In this document: positions 1-10,939 of the stretch, piece by piece
Numbering within the stretch: the first letter of the stretch is position 1
Layout of the letters: each line of letters begins with the position of its first letter
Source: Erinaceus europaeus
Taxonomy: Eukaryota; Chordata; Mammalia; Eulipotyphla; Erinaceidae
Reading direction: 5' to 3'
NCBI RefSeq assembly: GCF_950295315.1
Contig: NC_080176.1
Location: 33,197,006 to 33,261,005, forward strand
DNA length: 64,000 nt
The notes under the pieces: model-generated
Told to the model about the DNA's origin: nothing
Seen by the model: only the letters and a program-made list of their open reading frames with translations
Databases searched by the model: none
Program-made: the position numbers and the translations under genes

Positions 1-19
1 ACATTGGTTAACTTTGCTT

Positions 20-215
20 TAGAGACAGGAAGATACTTCACTCTGTAAAGCTCACACTTTATCATGTGCAAAGACCTGGGCTCAAGCCCCCTGCATCACA
101 TGTGAACAACATGTTCAGCACCAGGGTCAGCTCCATGAAAGATAGAAGAGTGCCATGACGTGGCATGTCTTTCCTTCCCTATCGCTCTCTGAAAAAAATT
201 CACCAGAAGCAGTGT
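20..215 (+). mobile_element. old tRNA-derived SINE, diverged
   Basis: A B-box-like stretch (CTGGGCTCAAGCCCC) follows CATGTGCAAAGAC, and a pyrimidine-rich end (TTTCCTTCCC) leads into a short A-run. The head is too diverged to assign to type B or D. Confidence 0.45.
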
Positions 216-785
216 AATTACACAGTGTAAATACATATACATATATATAAATACATATATATATTAATACTATATACATATATATACTAGTATTTAGCAC
301 CAATACAGAGAGGTTCTCAAAGGAAAGTCTTCACAAGTCCACCAGAAAAAGCCCCCCACACTGTGCTGGGGAGCAGAGAAGAATGAGCATCCCTCATAGT
401 GACACTGCAAACATGCCCTAAGCTCGACTCAGGGGACCTGGCACATTTACAGTCGTGTAGAAAGCTCTCCAGTTGCCTTAACTCTGGACTCCATCACCAC
501 ATCGCCCATGCCGCTGTCTGCTGTTGTTATTGAATCTGTCAATCAAGACTTTGCCTCTTCTCCCTGAGTTGGTCCTATAATCCTGCAAAACAGCAGCTAG
601 TACTCTCTCAGAGTTTACCCATCTCCTGCCCCACTAGCACTTACCTGTTCTAGTAACACCAGTAAGGTAAGTGACAGGCCCCAGATAAGCTAGGATGCTG
701 ATTAAGAACAAGCCTCAAAGTTCAAATGATTGTGGTTTTGAATCTTGGATCCCCCAAATCACTAACTGTAAGACCCCAAGGGAAA
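216..785. other. CALN1 intron, unique sequence
   Basis: No exon, RNA gene or recognisable repeat is seen apart from an AT-rich stretch of TATATA/ATACAT units at about 228-292. Short open frames here have no recognisable protein content. Confidence 0.6.
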
Positions 786-789
786 AATT

Positions 790-955
790 TAGGCTGGGAT
801 GATAGCATAATGGCTCTGCAAAAGACTTTGTTCCTGAGTCTCTAAGGTCCCAGCTTCAATCCTCAGCACCACCACAAGCCAGAGCTGAGCAGTAGACTAA
901 TGCTTCTTTCTATTTATCTCTATTTCTCTTATTAAAATAAATAAATAAAACAAAC
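790..955 (+). mobile_element. SINE type C
   Basis: Reads GATGATAGCATAATGGCTC, then AAAGACTTTG, a B-box-like CCAGCTTCAATCC and CAGCACCACCACAAGCCAGAG, with an (AAATA)n tail. It is a diverged copy of a short tRNA-derived family that recurs at 30965 and, inverted, at 5355. Confidence 0.7.
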
Positions 956-965
956 ATACTGAAAT

Positions 966-1245
966 TTAGGTGGCAGGATATGGCTCAGTAGGTAGAGCAC
1001 ATGACTTACTATGCATGAGGTCCTGCGTTCCATCCTTGGCAAAACATGGGAACAACATAAACAGGACCAGAGGAACTCCATGGATGGTGGAGCAGTGCTT
1101 TGATCTCTGCCCCCACCCACCCACTCTCCCTCTTCCTCTCTTTCAAAAACATAAGCTTAAAATTGAGCTGAGAAGTCTGTCTAGCAGTATCATACATAAG
1201 TATGGCCTTGGGTTCATTCACTGGCACTGAATAAAAATTATTTCT
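966..1245 (+). mobile_element. SINE type D followed by a second SINE fragment
   Basis: The A-box region (GGCTCAGTAGGTAGAGCACA) and B-box region (GGTCCTGCGTTCCATCC) are clear. The body contains GGAACTCCATGG and GTGGAGCAGTGC. From about 1160 a second, shorter tRNA-like head (AGCAGTATCATACATAAG ... GGGTTCATTC) ends in AATAAAAATT. Confidence 0.6.
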
Positions 1246-1389
1246 CAGGGGCCAAGCAGTGGCTACATAGATATGATAGGCCTAGACTTCTAACAGATCC
1301 CTCTCTCCACCATCTGGTCATCTCCATCAGGAACAGCATCATAGACATGCTTGTAGGCCTCTACAGGACCTTGCCCTCAATGTGAAACA

Positions 1390-2225
1390 AAAATGGTAGG
1401 GACTGCCCCACTCTTCAAAGGGAGGATGGGTCAAAATATTCTGCCACTCAAGGAAGACGGGTCCTGAAATGAGTGCAGCCTAGAGTGTTCCTAGCTTTGA
1501 CCACATAATGTAGGCTCAGACCTACAGGGATAGAGAGGTCACCCAGGCTCCTCCTGTGCTGAATATGGGCCCCTTACCAGACTGATGAGATTTACAGTTC
1601 ACAGTGTTTATATACTTAACCCATATTTAGAAGCTACTCTCTGCCCAGATCCAGCTTTCTAGTCCTGTTTCCAACTCTGACACAATCTTCCAGACAATAC
1701 CTGCATGTTAGCTACTGAGCTCTGGCAAAAATTAGTAAAGTCATGGGTCCCTTGGAATATAACTAAAATAGACTTCCTAGCTTTTTCCAAAATGAAGACC
1801 CCAAATCTCATCTGTTATATTCTTGCCTCTAGGTTCCCAATCATTAAACAATTTGTTCTTTTTTATGTCTTACTGATTTTCAGCCACCAAGCTGCAGATA
1901 CTACCATAACACCAACCTGACTTCCCTGGGCTGACAACCTTACCAATGTGTCTTGGAATCCCACTTCTCCAGAGCCCTATCCCACAATGGAAAGACAGAC
2001 ACAGAGTGGGACCTGCCAATGTCCATGGCAAGCAGATGATCAATTACAGAAGTCAGACCTTCCACTTCTGCATCCCATAATTATCCTAGGTCCATACTCC
2101 CAGTGGAATAAAGAAAAGGAAAGCTTCCAATGGTGGGGATGGGATGTGGAACTCTGGTAGTGGGAATTGTGTGGAAATGTACCCCTCTTATCCTATGATC
2201 TTGTTGATTATTAAAAGAAAAAAAA
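1390..2225 (+). mobile_element. L1 3'UTR, type L, 5'-truncated old copy
   Basis: About 830 bp collinear with the copies at 3862, 27515, 43800 and 46925. Landmarks in order are GGTCCTGAAATG, GGGCCCCTTACC, CAGCCACCAAGCTGC, TCTCCAGAGCCCTA, CAATTACAGAAG, GGTCCATACTCCCAG and GGGAATTGTGTGG. It ends in an A-rich tail with no ORF2 sequence. It belongs to an older variant ending GTTGATTATTAAAAG. Confidence 0.8.
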
Positions 2226-3533
2226 TGAAAGAAAAGGAGCTGACAAAATAGGGAGGGTGGTTTATCACCTATGAAGTTCTAGTGAAGACACAGAAGACAA
2301 AGTCTGAAAGGTTTTGAATTAAACACAAAAGGAATAAGGAAAAACACTGCCAGCATAAATATCAACAAAGGCACACTTAGCACCCCCGCCTCAAGTCTTG
2401 TTACTGATCTGTATGTATGTGATGAGGTTCAGAGCTGAAGGATATTTTTTCCTTTTGCATAATTTAGGTGTATAATGTCAGTCTCTCTCCCAAATCAGAT
2501 CATCCCTATAAATGGATTGGCTGAACCAGGTGTCCCAAAGCTGTGCTAGAGGTGGGGGGTGAGGAGTGGAATGGAGTGTCCTTGGTTTTCAACACAATAT
2601 AGACACTGTTGAGTGTTTGCAACATGGAAAAAAAAAAAAACTTCAATATATATTAGCCGTTATATGCAATGGTTACAGTCTACATAGAAGAGGCAGGTTT
2701 ATGTCTCTCCACATCTCCCCCTGCCTGGGGATCTCCACAGTCTAGCTCATTTATATAGGGGCCTGCAGCAGGAGATGAATGTGACCTACTGGGAGCCTGT
2801 CACTATGTTGACAAGAGGAGTGCAGTGGATTTGAAACATTAGAGAGTATAACAAACTTCTGTTGGCCTGAATCCTTTCCCCTGACAAGGAGCTGAACTTG
2901 AGGGTCCTTATTTTAGATAAAGAACATAGAGGAGTGGGGAGGGTGAGTGTGGGCAGAGGAGCAGTCTGCACCTGTCACTGAGCAGAGGACTGAGGACTGG
3001 AGAGGGCACTGGCCAGAAGAACCAGATTCAGGAGCTAAGGTCTCAACAATAGAACAAGGAGGAGGGCTGAGCAGTCACCTGCAGGAACAGCTGGACCCTG
3101 AGATGTCTTTTTCAGGTAGTTGGGAGTTGGGGGGTTGATCAGTAGATGAACTGGCTTCACCAAGAGCATCAGCTCCCTAAGGATAACCTCTGTCTGCTGA
3201 GGCTTCCCCAGATTGCTTAACACAGGCAAAAAAGGAGAGGCAGACTTCTGTAGATCCTTCCAAAGCCAGGTCCCTCTGCTCACTAGCAAGGAAAGTTACG
3301 GTGTACAGTTATAGACATCATGGGAAAAGGAAGTGTCCGAAATGGAGTGCCCAAAAACTGAGAAAACTGGAAGAACCTTGATATCATAGTGAGTCAACCT
3401 CACGTTGCAAGCAATAAACACAAAAGGATTAAAAATCTGGATTATTTTTGTTTGTTTTGCAGAGTCAGGGGTTTATCCAACTTGATTTCACAGCTCCCAG
3501 GTTACTTTCTCATTTACATAAAAAGAAATGAAG
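2226..3533. other. CALN1 intron, no gene seen
   Basis: Apart from an A13 run near 2628-2640, no family was recognised. Open frames on both strands around 2786-3289 overlap each other and show no domain or known motif. Confidence 0.55.
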
Positions 3534-3535
3534 TG

Positions 3536-3832
3536 TCTAGGTGTTAACACACTGGGTTAAGCACAAATAGTCTAGAGCACATGGACTCAGGTAAGGATTC
3601 CAGTTCAAGCCTCTAGCTCCCCAACTGTGGGGGGGGGGGGGGTGTCGCTTCACATATGGTGAAGCAGGTCCGCAGGTATCTTTCTCTCCCCCTCTCTATC
3701 TTCCCCTACTCTCTCATCTCTCTGTCCTATCCAATAAAAAGTTGGAAAATATGGCCTGCAGGAACTGGATTCATAGTACCAGCACTGAGCCCCAGTGATA
3801 ACCCTGGAGGTAAAATAAATAAAATATAGAGA
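3536..3832 (+). mobile_element. SINE type A with 3' extension
   Basis: Head TGGGTTAAGCACAAATAG, B-box-like TCCAGTTCAAGCC, GTGAAGCAGGTCC, T/C-rich body ending TCTGTCCTATCC, and the extension GGATTCATAGTACCAGCAC to CCTGGAGG. An insertion of 14 G residues (3629-3642) replaces the usual CACCTGCAGGGG. Confidence 0.85.
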
Positions 3833-3861
3833 GGACTGACATTTTTTTAAAAATAAAAGAA

Positions 3862-4730
3862 CTGGGATACCTGAGAAAGATGGGTCCTGATAGTGGGGCA
3901 GCTTGAAACGTTCCTACTCATGACCACAGAATGTGAGCTCAGATCTAGAGGGATGAAGAGGTCACATAGGCTCCTAAGATGAATATGGGCCCCAGATCAC
4001 ATTAAATCAATGGGGTTTACAGTCAACAATATTTATACCCCTTTCCCATATTAGGGAGCTACTCTCTTCCCTGATTCAGCTTTCTGGTCCTTTTTCAGCC
4101 ATGACATCATCTCCCTAGATAATAAATTTGATCCACCTGTATATCAGATTTCAGGCTCAGGAGAAAAAATAAAACTAGTATAGTCAAAGGCCCTTTGGAA
4201 TAGAACTAAAATAGGCCTATTAGCGATCTACAAATCGGAGACCCCCTCCAACTCTTCATCTGCACTATTCCAGCCTTTAGGTTCATGATTAGTCAACAAC
4301 TTGTTTGGCTTTATGTATGTTAACTCTCTTTTCAGCCACCAGGTTCCAGGTGCTAGAAGGATGCCAACCAGACTTCCCTGGAAAGACAACCCCACCAATG
4401 TGTCCTGGAGCAATATGTCCAGAACCCCACCCCACTAGGGAAAGAGAGAGGCAGACTGGGAGTATGGATCAACCTGTTAGTGCCCATGTTCAGTGGGGAA
4501 GCAATTACAGAAGCCAGATCTTCCACCTTCTGCATCCCATAATGACCCTGGATCTATACTCCCAGAAGGATAAAGAATAGGAAAGCTATCAAGGAAGGGG
4601 ATGGGATATGAAGTTCTAGTGGTGGGAACTGTGTGGAGTTGTACCCCTCTTATCCAACGGTTTTGTCAGTGTTTCCTTTTTATAAATGAAATAAAAGTAA
4701 AATAAAATAAATATATATTTTAAAAAAAAC
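3862..4730 (+). mobile_element. L1 3'UTR, type L
   Basis: The same 3'UTR as at 1390, from GATGGGTCCTGATAG to an A-rich tail. It carries CAGCCACCAGGTTCCAGG, ACCCCACCAATGTGTCC and GTTGTACCCCTCTTATCC and ends GTCAGTGTTTCCTTTTTATA. This is the younger tail variant with the GTCAGTGTTTCC ending. Confidence 0.85.
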
Positions 4731-4734
4731 AGAG

Positions 4735-5350
4735 CTGGGGGGTGGGAGTGGAGATTCCATAGCATCTGAGCTCTCTCCCTCCCACTTGGTAACAGAGCTT
4801 GAGCCTGAGCTGAGCACATAGCAAAGCACCTAGTAAACTCTTTCTCCTATCCATATGATGAAAGGTATGGGAAACAGATTTCCTGTGTAATTACCTCATT
4901 ACTAGTGTGGTTAAGCTAGTCAGTCTATTCTGCATTTCTCTTGTTAACCCATATACAGATTCTTTACATTAGCAGAGGAGAGTCAGAGTTTCATGACTCT
5001 TCTTGTTTATGACTGCATTCCCTCACAAAGAATTGCTGGTTTTTTTTTCTTTTTACCAATTTCGCCTTTTGCCATTTAGAATTTTTATGTCTGTGTAGAG
5101 GCATTGTTTATTAATATCATATCATTCAATTCAGTCATATTGCATTCCCCATGGCACTTTTCACTTCCCTATTTTTCTTGCTGAAAGAATTGCACTGTCA
5201 CTTTAATATCTTTCACTGTGGTTCTTTGCATTAAACAAAAAACTTATTAGGAAAGTTCTAAGACCAATAAGTTACTTTCTGTAGATATTTCCAACTTGTT
5301 TCAATATCCCCATTTCCTACATTTTCTTAGTATCATTTTTCTAAGGTGTA
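4735..5350. other. CALN1 intron, no gene seen
   Basis: AT-rich unique sequence with no recognised element. Confidence 0.5.
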
Positions 5351-5354
5351 GGTT

Positions 5355-5542
5355 TTTTAAAATGATTTACTTATTTATTTATGTATTTATTTAAATTAAA
5401 GAGGCAGAGAGAGAGAAACCAGCGCACTTCTCAGCTCTGGTGCACAGTGGTTCCAGGGGTTGAACCTGGGACCTCTGAGGCTTCAGGGATATAACTCTGG
5501 AGCATTCACTACCTGCTACACTTCTCCCTACTATTAAAGTGT
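5355..5542 (-). mobile_element. SINE type C, inverted
   Basis: On the plus strand it starts with the tail (TTATTTATTTATGTATTTAT), then AGGCAGAGAGAGAG, CTCAGCTCTGGTGCACAGTG, and the inverted B-box region GGTTGAACCTGGGACC. It ends near GCTACACTTCTCCC. Confidence 0.7.
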
Positions 5543-5607
5543 GATTTTTTTTAATTCCCAAGGTAAGTAGGTTTGTAAGTCAGCTGCTCAAGAGGATCAC
5601 ACAATTA

Positions 5608-5690
5608 TACAGAGAGAGAAAAAGAAAGAGAAGGGAGAGGGAGAGAGGAAGAGAGGGAGAGAGAGAGGGGAAAGAGGAGGGGGGGAGATA
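5608..5690. repeat. (GA)n-rich purine tract
   Basis: About 80 bp of almost pure purine (AGAGAGAGAAAAAGAAAGAG to GAGGAGGGGGGGAG). Confidence 0.85.
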
Positions 5691-5699
5691 TGAACATCT

Positions 5700-6140
5700 G
5701 GCACATCAGTCTTTGATAGTTAGCTCCTAAATAACCTCAGTGCCAGAAGGGAATCAGGTCTGAGTATGTAGTGCTCAGAATACCACTTCCATTTCAAACC
5801 AGATCTCCCCCTCACGGCACCTCTCCTAGAAAACATAGGCTAGCCATAAAAACTGAAGAACCGGAAAAGAGGGGAAAATGCTGATTCGGCCAAGGATGAC
5901 AGAACATGGTGGTGTCCGGTCAAAGCTGGAGCTTAGCTTGATTCTCTCTCCTGCAATGAAGTCAAGTTTCAAGTTTAAATATAAGTTACACTCTTGCAAC
6001 CAGGTCACTTAGTTGCAGAAGTAAGTCAACAACCTTGGAGACTCACTCCTCCCTAAAGTTCTAACCTGAGATGTGTGAGAATGATTTCCCTTGTTTTGTT
6101 GGGGCCATAGCTTCACCACTCCAGGTTACTTGTCAATTCA
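5700..6140. other. CALN1 intron, no gene seen
   Basis: Unique sequence with no recognised repeat or exon. Confidence 0.5.
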
Positions 6141-6144
6141 GAAA

Positions 6145-6347
6145 GAGAAGGGTGGTGATGAGCCTTGAGAGCATATGTGTTACTATGCTCAAGGACCCAA
6201 GTTCAAGTCCTCAGCCCCCACCTGCAGGCAGGAAGCATCACAAATAGTAAAGCAGTGCTGCAAGTATCTCTCTCTCTTTCTCTCTCTCACTACACTCTCA
6301 ATTTCTCTGTCTCTATCCAATAGATAAATAAAATATTTTAAAAAGAG
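6145..6347 (+). mobile_element. SINE type B
   Basis: ATGCTCAAGGACCCAAGTTC head, CCCCACCTGCAGG, AAAGCAGTGCTGCAAG, a TCTCTC body, TCTCTATCCAATAGATAAA and an A-rich tail. Confidence 0.8.
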
Positions 6348-6349
6348 TG

Positions 6350-6482
6350 AGATAGAGTGTCATCACAGCACTGGAGTTTCCTCCAGTGCCATACTGTCTC
6401 CCATGTGGTGCCAGGGCTTGAACTCAGGCAGTGCACATAGTGAGGCAGGTGTCCCACCTAGTAAGTTGTCTCTCCAGCATCC
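6350..6482 (-). mobile_element. diverged inverted SINE, type D-like
   Basis: GGTGCCAGGGCTTGAACTCA looks like an inverted B-box region. GTGCACATAG and GTTGTCTCTCCAGCATCC fit an inverted head. No clear tail is visible. Confidence 0.45.
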
Positions 6483-7050
6483 ATAGAATAATGTTTTTAA
6501 AACTCTTCAATGAGCCTGAGGTCACTCAGAGAAGCCTCATAAGATCTACTATCACCACTCAAAACACTTGAGGAGCCATAAACACTGTCAAAATTGGGAC
6601 CCAAAGACCACAAACTGATCCGGCCACTCACTGACCCACACAAGCATATGAGCACTGGTCAGTGGCCTAAACACACCCCCAGCTATTAGCTGACTCTCAG
6701 ATTGCACTTACCTTTCACAAAAAAGACAGAACCCATCACCACTGAGTACTTTCCCAAGGATGCCTCCAGGGCTCAAAGGAAACCAAGTAATTCATGAATC
6801 AAGGCAGCTTCCTTGACTGAATGACCCTAACTCCCCCCCTCCCAGATTGAACTGTACCCCAATGGCTCATGTCCTCAGGGCATGGCAGGCCTCCAAACCT
6901 TGCAGGGAAAGAACTTTTTCTCACTTTACCTGTCCATTCAAAGGCCAGCCTAGTCAAAGACCTTCTGGGAAAGAAGCAGCCAGTTCCTCTCAGGGAATTA
7001 GTTCTAACCCCTCTCACCTGGTGCAGACACATTTCTACTTAGGCCCAGGG
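6483..7050. other. CALN1 intron, target region of the solo LTR
   Basis: Unique sequence. Overlapping short open frames on both strands (6799-7071) show no recognised protein signature. Confidence 0.5.
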
Positions 7051-7056
7051 AAAGTG
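7051..7056. repeat. 6-bp target-site duplication, left copy
   Basis: AAAGTG immediately precedes the TGT of the LTR. The identical hexamer follows the terminal ACA at 7527-7532. Confidence 0.85.
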
Positions 7057-7338
7057 TGTTGGTATGCATGAGACCCCTTCTGTTTCATTTGGTTTAAATC
7101 CCCCCTGCTTAACACTATTCTATTTACATAACCACTTCATTCTATTTATATAACCGCTGTTAACAAGCACCTCCCTCCAGGGCATTGGTTCAATCCCCAC
7201 TGTTTCATGATATGTTTTTGCTCCACCCCCCCTCCTTGTCACACCCTGATCCTCTCCTTGTCACACTCTGATAGTCACCAGTCACTTTTCTCTCCACCCT
7301 CTCTATGTCACACCCTGTTTCTACCCTACTTGGCAAGT

Positions 7339-7347
7339 ATATATAAA
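7339..7347 (+). promoter_or_regulatory. TATA box of the LTR
   Basis: TATATATAAAG within the LTR, 78 bp upstream of its AATAAA, a normal U3/R spacing for a compact LTR. Confidence 0.7.
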
Positions 7348-7423
7348 GACAGCATTGTGAGTTTTAGAGTACTTTACCTTGAGTTTAGCTTAGCTCGTCT
7401 TAGATTGTGCTGCATCCTGCATG

Positions 7424-7429
7424 AATAAA
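7424..7429 (+). terminator. LTR polyadenylation signal
   Basis: AATAAA in the context GCATGAATAAAGAGATAC, about 100 bp from the 3' end of the LTR. Confidence 0.75.
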
Positions 7430-7526
7430 GAGATACTGCCTACAGCTCAACTATGAGTCCCTGGTCGTCTGTTACCTGCCCGTGAAGCCAGCCCGGCGAA
7501 AACAACCTAGCCCGTCGAAAACGACA

Positions 7527-7532
7527 AAAGTG
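7527..7532. repeat. 6-bp target-site duplication, right copy
   Basis: AAAGTG directly after the terminal ACA of the LTR. Confidence 0.85.
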
Positions 7533-7980
7533 CTTTAGAATCTGCCACTTTCTATCATCAGCAGAGACTACAATTAATGCCCACCCAGCAGTCACTCCCC
7601 TCCCAGGCATATAGCTGATTCTCAGTCCATGTTTACTAAAGACTCCAGTTCCAGTAGAATTGCTTAAGAATCGATCCTAGAACCTTGCAGTCAGCGTTGC
7701 ATCAGGAAGAGTGCCCACCCATCCCACAGGCATTTATTGGGTACCACATATGTGTTGGCCACAAGCCTAGGCAAAGTGGCAGTGACAGTTCCCACACTTT
7801 CCTGTTGCTGCTGCTTTCTGTAAGAACACCATCCATAAGTAAGAAAGGGTCAGTACATCTGAACAATACAGCTCCACCTCCAGAATAACAGACTATAACC
7901 TGGCCATCCCCGATACAAAAGCAGCACATTCTAGCTGAAACTCACAAGTTCCACACTGGAAAGAGACATCTTCATTTCCT
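7533..7980. other. CALN1 intron with possible ancient MIR/L2 trace
   Basis: GGCATTTATTGGGTACCACA ... GTGTTGGCCACAAGCCTAGG at 7728-7772 resembles the ATTTATTGAGCACCTACTATGTGCC-type end of ancient mammalian repeats. Otherwise unique. Confidence 0.35.
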
Positions 7981-7984
7981 TTTT

Positions 7985-8790
7985 TCACTCTCTTTTACCA
8001 CTTTAATTGTTTTGGGTTTTTTTCCAGCATTTTAGTGGAGAGGTAAATGGCTTAGAGTATAGTTGTTAACACATAGATACAATTTCTCATCTCCCTGTGA
8101 TAGGTGTCTGCACAACACTCTCACCCTCAACTTAGGTCTTCCCCACCATCATTCACCAGATCTCCACAGCTCTCCCACCCCCACCTCACAGTCCTTTCCC
8201 AGAGCCCCTTGTAATATACCACACCCAGTCCAAATTTTACTTTGTGTTTGCTCTTTCTGTCCATGTTTCTTGTTATTTTAACCAGTTTTAAGTAATTTCA
8301 GTGGCATTTAACACATTCATTCCTGTGTAAATATCACCACCATCTATCTCTTGAGCTACATTTTACTACCCCAAAATGAAACTCGGTAACCATTTAATAA
8401 TAATGTAATAATAAAACACCCCATTCACCTTTTGCCCAACCTGTGGTGCACTCCAGTCTATGAATTTGACAACTTCTAGGTGCCACGTCACATAGTCTTT
8501 GCAACTGGCTAATTCCATTTAATATGAATCAAGGTATATCCATGTTGTAGTTGTGCCAAGTTTCATTCCTTTTTAAGGCAGAATATTATATCACTACATT
8601 AAATACCACACATTGTTTATCTATGTGTCTGTTAATGAACATTTCCATTGAACTTTTTGGTTACCATGAGCAATGGCACTAAAGTCACAAACAGAAAAAT
8701 ACCTGTGAGGTCCTGCTGTAAACACCACAAGGGACTCAAGAATAGATGTTTTCAGTACTTTGAAGCATAACCCAAAAGTGGAACTTAAAA
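7985..8790 (-). mobile_element. ancient L1 (L1M-like) 3' region, antisense
   Basis: GTGGCATTTAACACATTCAT, CACCACCATCTATCTC, TACCCCAAAATGAAACTCGG, CTAATTCCATTTAATATGAA, CCATGTTGTAG and TCATTCCTTTTTAAGGCAGA are collinear with the antisense 3' region of old mammalian L1 elements. Divergence is high and no frame survives. It predates the hedgehog-specific L1s elsewhere in the window. Confidence 0.65.
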
Positions 8791-8914
8791 TAATTATATG
8801 GTAATTCTATGTTGAGCTTAAGAGCTTAATGTTTCAGGAGGTCACCTCCAGGGCTTCACTGCTCTAGGATAAGTTTTTCAGATAAAAAGGTTGAAACTGA
8901 GACAAAGAAGCAAA

Positions 8915-9152
8915 GAGAGGGAGTCTGGTGGTAGGGCAGCAGGTTAAGCGCACATGGTGCAAAGTGCCAAGGACCAGCATAAGGATCTGGGTTCAAGCCC
9001 CTGGCTCCCCACCTGCAAGGGAGTCGCTTTACAGGCAGTGAAGCAGGTCTGCATGTGTCTGTCCTCTCCTGCCTCGATCTTGCCCGCTTGTCTCCATTTA
9101 TCTCTGTTCTATCTAACAACGACAACATCAATCACTATAACAACAATAAAAA
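8915..9152 (+). mobile_element. SINE type A, tail grown into a GAA microsatellite
   Basis: GGGAGTCTGGTGGTAGGGCA head, GGGTTCAAGCCCCTGGCTCC, CCCACCTGCAAGGGAGTCGC, TATCTAACAACGACAACATC and CAACAATAAAAAAGG. The A-rich tail passes straight into the purine repeat at 9150. Confidence 0.85.
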
Positions 9153-9310
9153 AGGAGGAGGAGGAGGAGAAGGAGGAGGAGAAGAAGGAGAAGAAGAAGA
9201 AGAAGAAGAAGAAGAAGCAGAAGAAGAAGAAGAAGAAGAAGAAGAAGAAGAAGAAGAAGAAGAAGAAGAAGAAGAAGAAGAAGAAGAAGAAGAAGAAGAA
9301 AGAGAGAAAG
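9150..9310. repeat. (GGA)n then (GAA)n microsatellite, about 160 bp
   Basis: It starts with GGAGGAGGAGGAGAAGG and becomes pure (GAA)n. A single C at 9218 interrupts it, and 9219-9300 is uninterrupted (about 27 triplets). The plus strand is purine-only; CALN1 RNA would carry UUC repeats. The tract arose in a SINE tail. Confidence 0.95.
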
Positions 9311-9594
9311 ACATCACAGCATGAAATCTGTGTATGGAAGAGGCCAGCTTCAGACCTGGGCCTTGCATATGACAAAGCAGCTTTGATGTATTTTTAAGTT
9401 TGGGGAGTAAGAAAGGGCAAACTCATAACTGCTTTACAAACCATGAAGAAAATAAAATCCAGCCTATCATGATCCTGAAAAGTCAGATTTCATTTATTCA
9501 CAGATAATTTGTATGAAATTAAATTATCTTACATTCTTAAGCTTCTAGAATATGGGGTAAATAATGTCTGAGATTTAGAAACTAACTGGTTCTG

Positions 9595-9692
9595 GAGCCA
9601 GGAAGTGGTGTACCCTGTAGGGAGAACACACATTACCATGCACAATGACCTAGGTTCAAGTCCTTGGTCCCCACCTGCAGGGGGGAAACCTG
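9595..9692 (+). mobile_element. SINE type B, 3'-truncated fragment
   Basis: GGAGCCAGGAAGTGGTG, CACACATTACCATGCACAAT, AGGTTCAAGTCCTTGGTCCC and CACCTGCAGGGGGGAAA. The T/C-rich body and tail are missing. Confidence 0.7.
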
Positions 9693-10328
9693 AAGTGTTT
9701 TTTCCTTTGTTTAAAATCTGCCCAGAATCTGATCAGACTTGGGGTGAATGCAAACTTGGTATGAGCACATAGTTGATCTGTTAAGGTCATTAAGGAATTA
9801 ACAGAGTTATGTATGAGTCCCCTGCCCCAGGTCCACTAACTGCCAGCTCCACTTATCAGCCTCCAGGCAACTCGCAGCCATGCCCAACACACACTGAGAC
9901 CTTCCTTCTCCATGAAGACAAATGTGTTTGGCCATGAGCGAGTAATGCCTTAGAGCTGAAAAGTAACATATTATAATCAAAAACTATCATCAGAGACTCA
10001 GAGGAAATGCTTTCCTTCTCCAAGTATTGTGTAGAGGGGACAGTCTTTCAGAGCTCATGGGAGGTGAGGGGAGGGCCTACATGCCACAAATTAGCCTGAA
10101 GCTGTTAGCACCTACCCTGATATTTTGTATCAAACAGATGTCTTTAAAGAGAAAGAGACTGTGCAAATAGGTAAAATTTAAGATTCAACAACTCATGGGG
10201 TATGATTAGTGTCAAACCATGCAGCAGGGTTTTTATCATTTCTGTACTTCAAGAAAGACTTCAAGAATTCAGGCAAATCTGGCCCTAGTCATACCTGGAA
10301 GATGAGGAATGTACCTTAGAACCTTTAA
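9693..10328. other. CALN1 intron, no gene seen
   Basis: Unique sequence without a recognised element. Confidence 0.5.
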
Positions 10329-10331
10329 ACC

Positions 10332-10650
10332 TGGGGGTTCAGGCAGTAGCACAAAGTACAAAATGAAAGGACCCATGCAAGGATCCCAGTTCAAGCCTTG
10401 ACTCCCCACCTGTAGGGAGGTGGGGCTTCACCACCTGCTTCACAGGTGGTGAAGCAGGTCTGCAGGTGTCTATCTTTCTCTTCTCCTCTCTGTCTTCCCA
10501 TCCTCTCTCGATTTCTCTCTGTCCTGTCCAACAACAACAATAACAGTAACAACAACAATGGAAGAAAGATGGCTGCTAGAAGCAGTGGATTCATAATGCA
10601 GACACTGAGCTTCAGCGATAACCCTCAGGTACAAGACCAAAATAAGGCTC
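10332..10650 (+). mobile_element. SINE type A with 3' extension
   Basis: GGCAGTAGCACAAAGTAC head, GGATCCCAGTTCAAGCC, a local duplication of the CACCTGCTTCACAGGTGGTG region, ATTTCTCTCTGTCCTGTCC, and the extension GCAGTGGATTCATAATGCAG to AACCCTCAGG. Confidence 0.85.
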
Positions 10651-10669
10651 TCAGCACCCCCTGATATAT

Positions 10670-10681
10670 GTGTGTGGGCGT

Positions 10682-10716
<35 letters not shown>
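10670..10716. repeat. (TG)n/(CA)n microsatellite
   Basis: TGTGTGTGGGCGTGCG followed by about 15 CA units. Alternating purine-pyrimidine sequence directly after the SINE at 10332. Confidence 0.9.
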
Positions 10717-10717
<1 letters not shown>

Positions 10718-10939
10718 CTGAAAAAGACAAGAAAGTAACCAATTCCAAATTCCTAGTTAAGAGATAGTTTTGCTCTTTCACTTTAAAACATCCTTCATAC
10801 TTTCTAGTTTGATTCAATCAATTCTATTTCCACTGCACAGGCAAGAAAAAATTAAAAGAAATCCAGAAAGTTCCTATACTCTCACTCCCTGGGCCTGCTG
10901 AGCAAAGGCAGTCATGTTCAGTCCTTATAAAACACTTTT

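Larger units (their letters stand above)
7057..7526 (+). mobile_element. solo LTR of an endogenous retrovirus
   Basis: A 470-bp element begins TGTTGGTATG and ends CGAAAACGACA, giving TGT...ACA termini. It is flanked by identical 6-bp repeats AAAGTG. Inside, in order on the plus strand, are TC-rich repeated CTTGTCACACCCTG motifs in the U3-like part, a TATATATAAAG box, an AATAAA about 78 bp later, and a short U5-like end with a repeated AGCCCG(G/T)CGAAAAC unit. No internal viral sequence lies on either side, so this is a solo LTR left by LTR-LTR recombination. A 6-bp duplication is typical of class II (ERVK-like) integrases. The family was not identified. Orientation is antisense to CALN1. Confidence 0.9.

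Noticed and set aside
9055..9397. Poly-Lys/Glu and poly-Phe/Ser open frames on both strands
   Set aside because: They are translations of the (GAA)n microsatellite and have no coding meaning.
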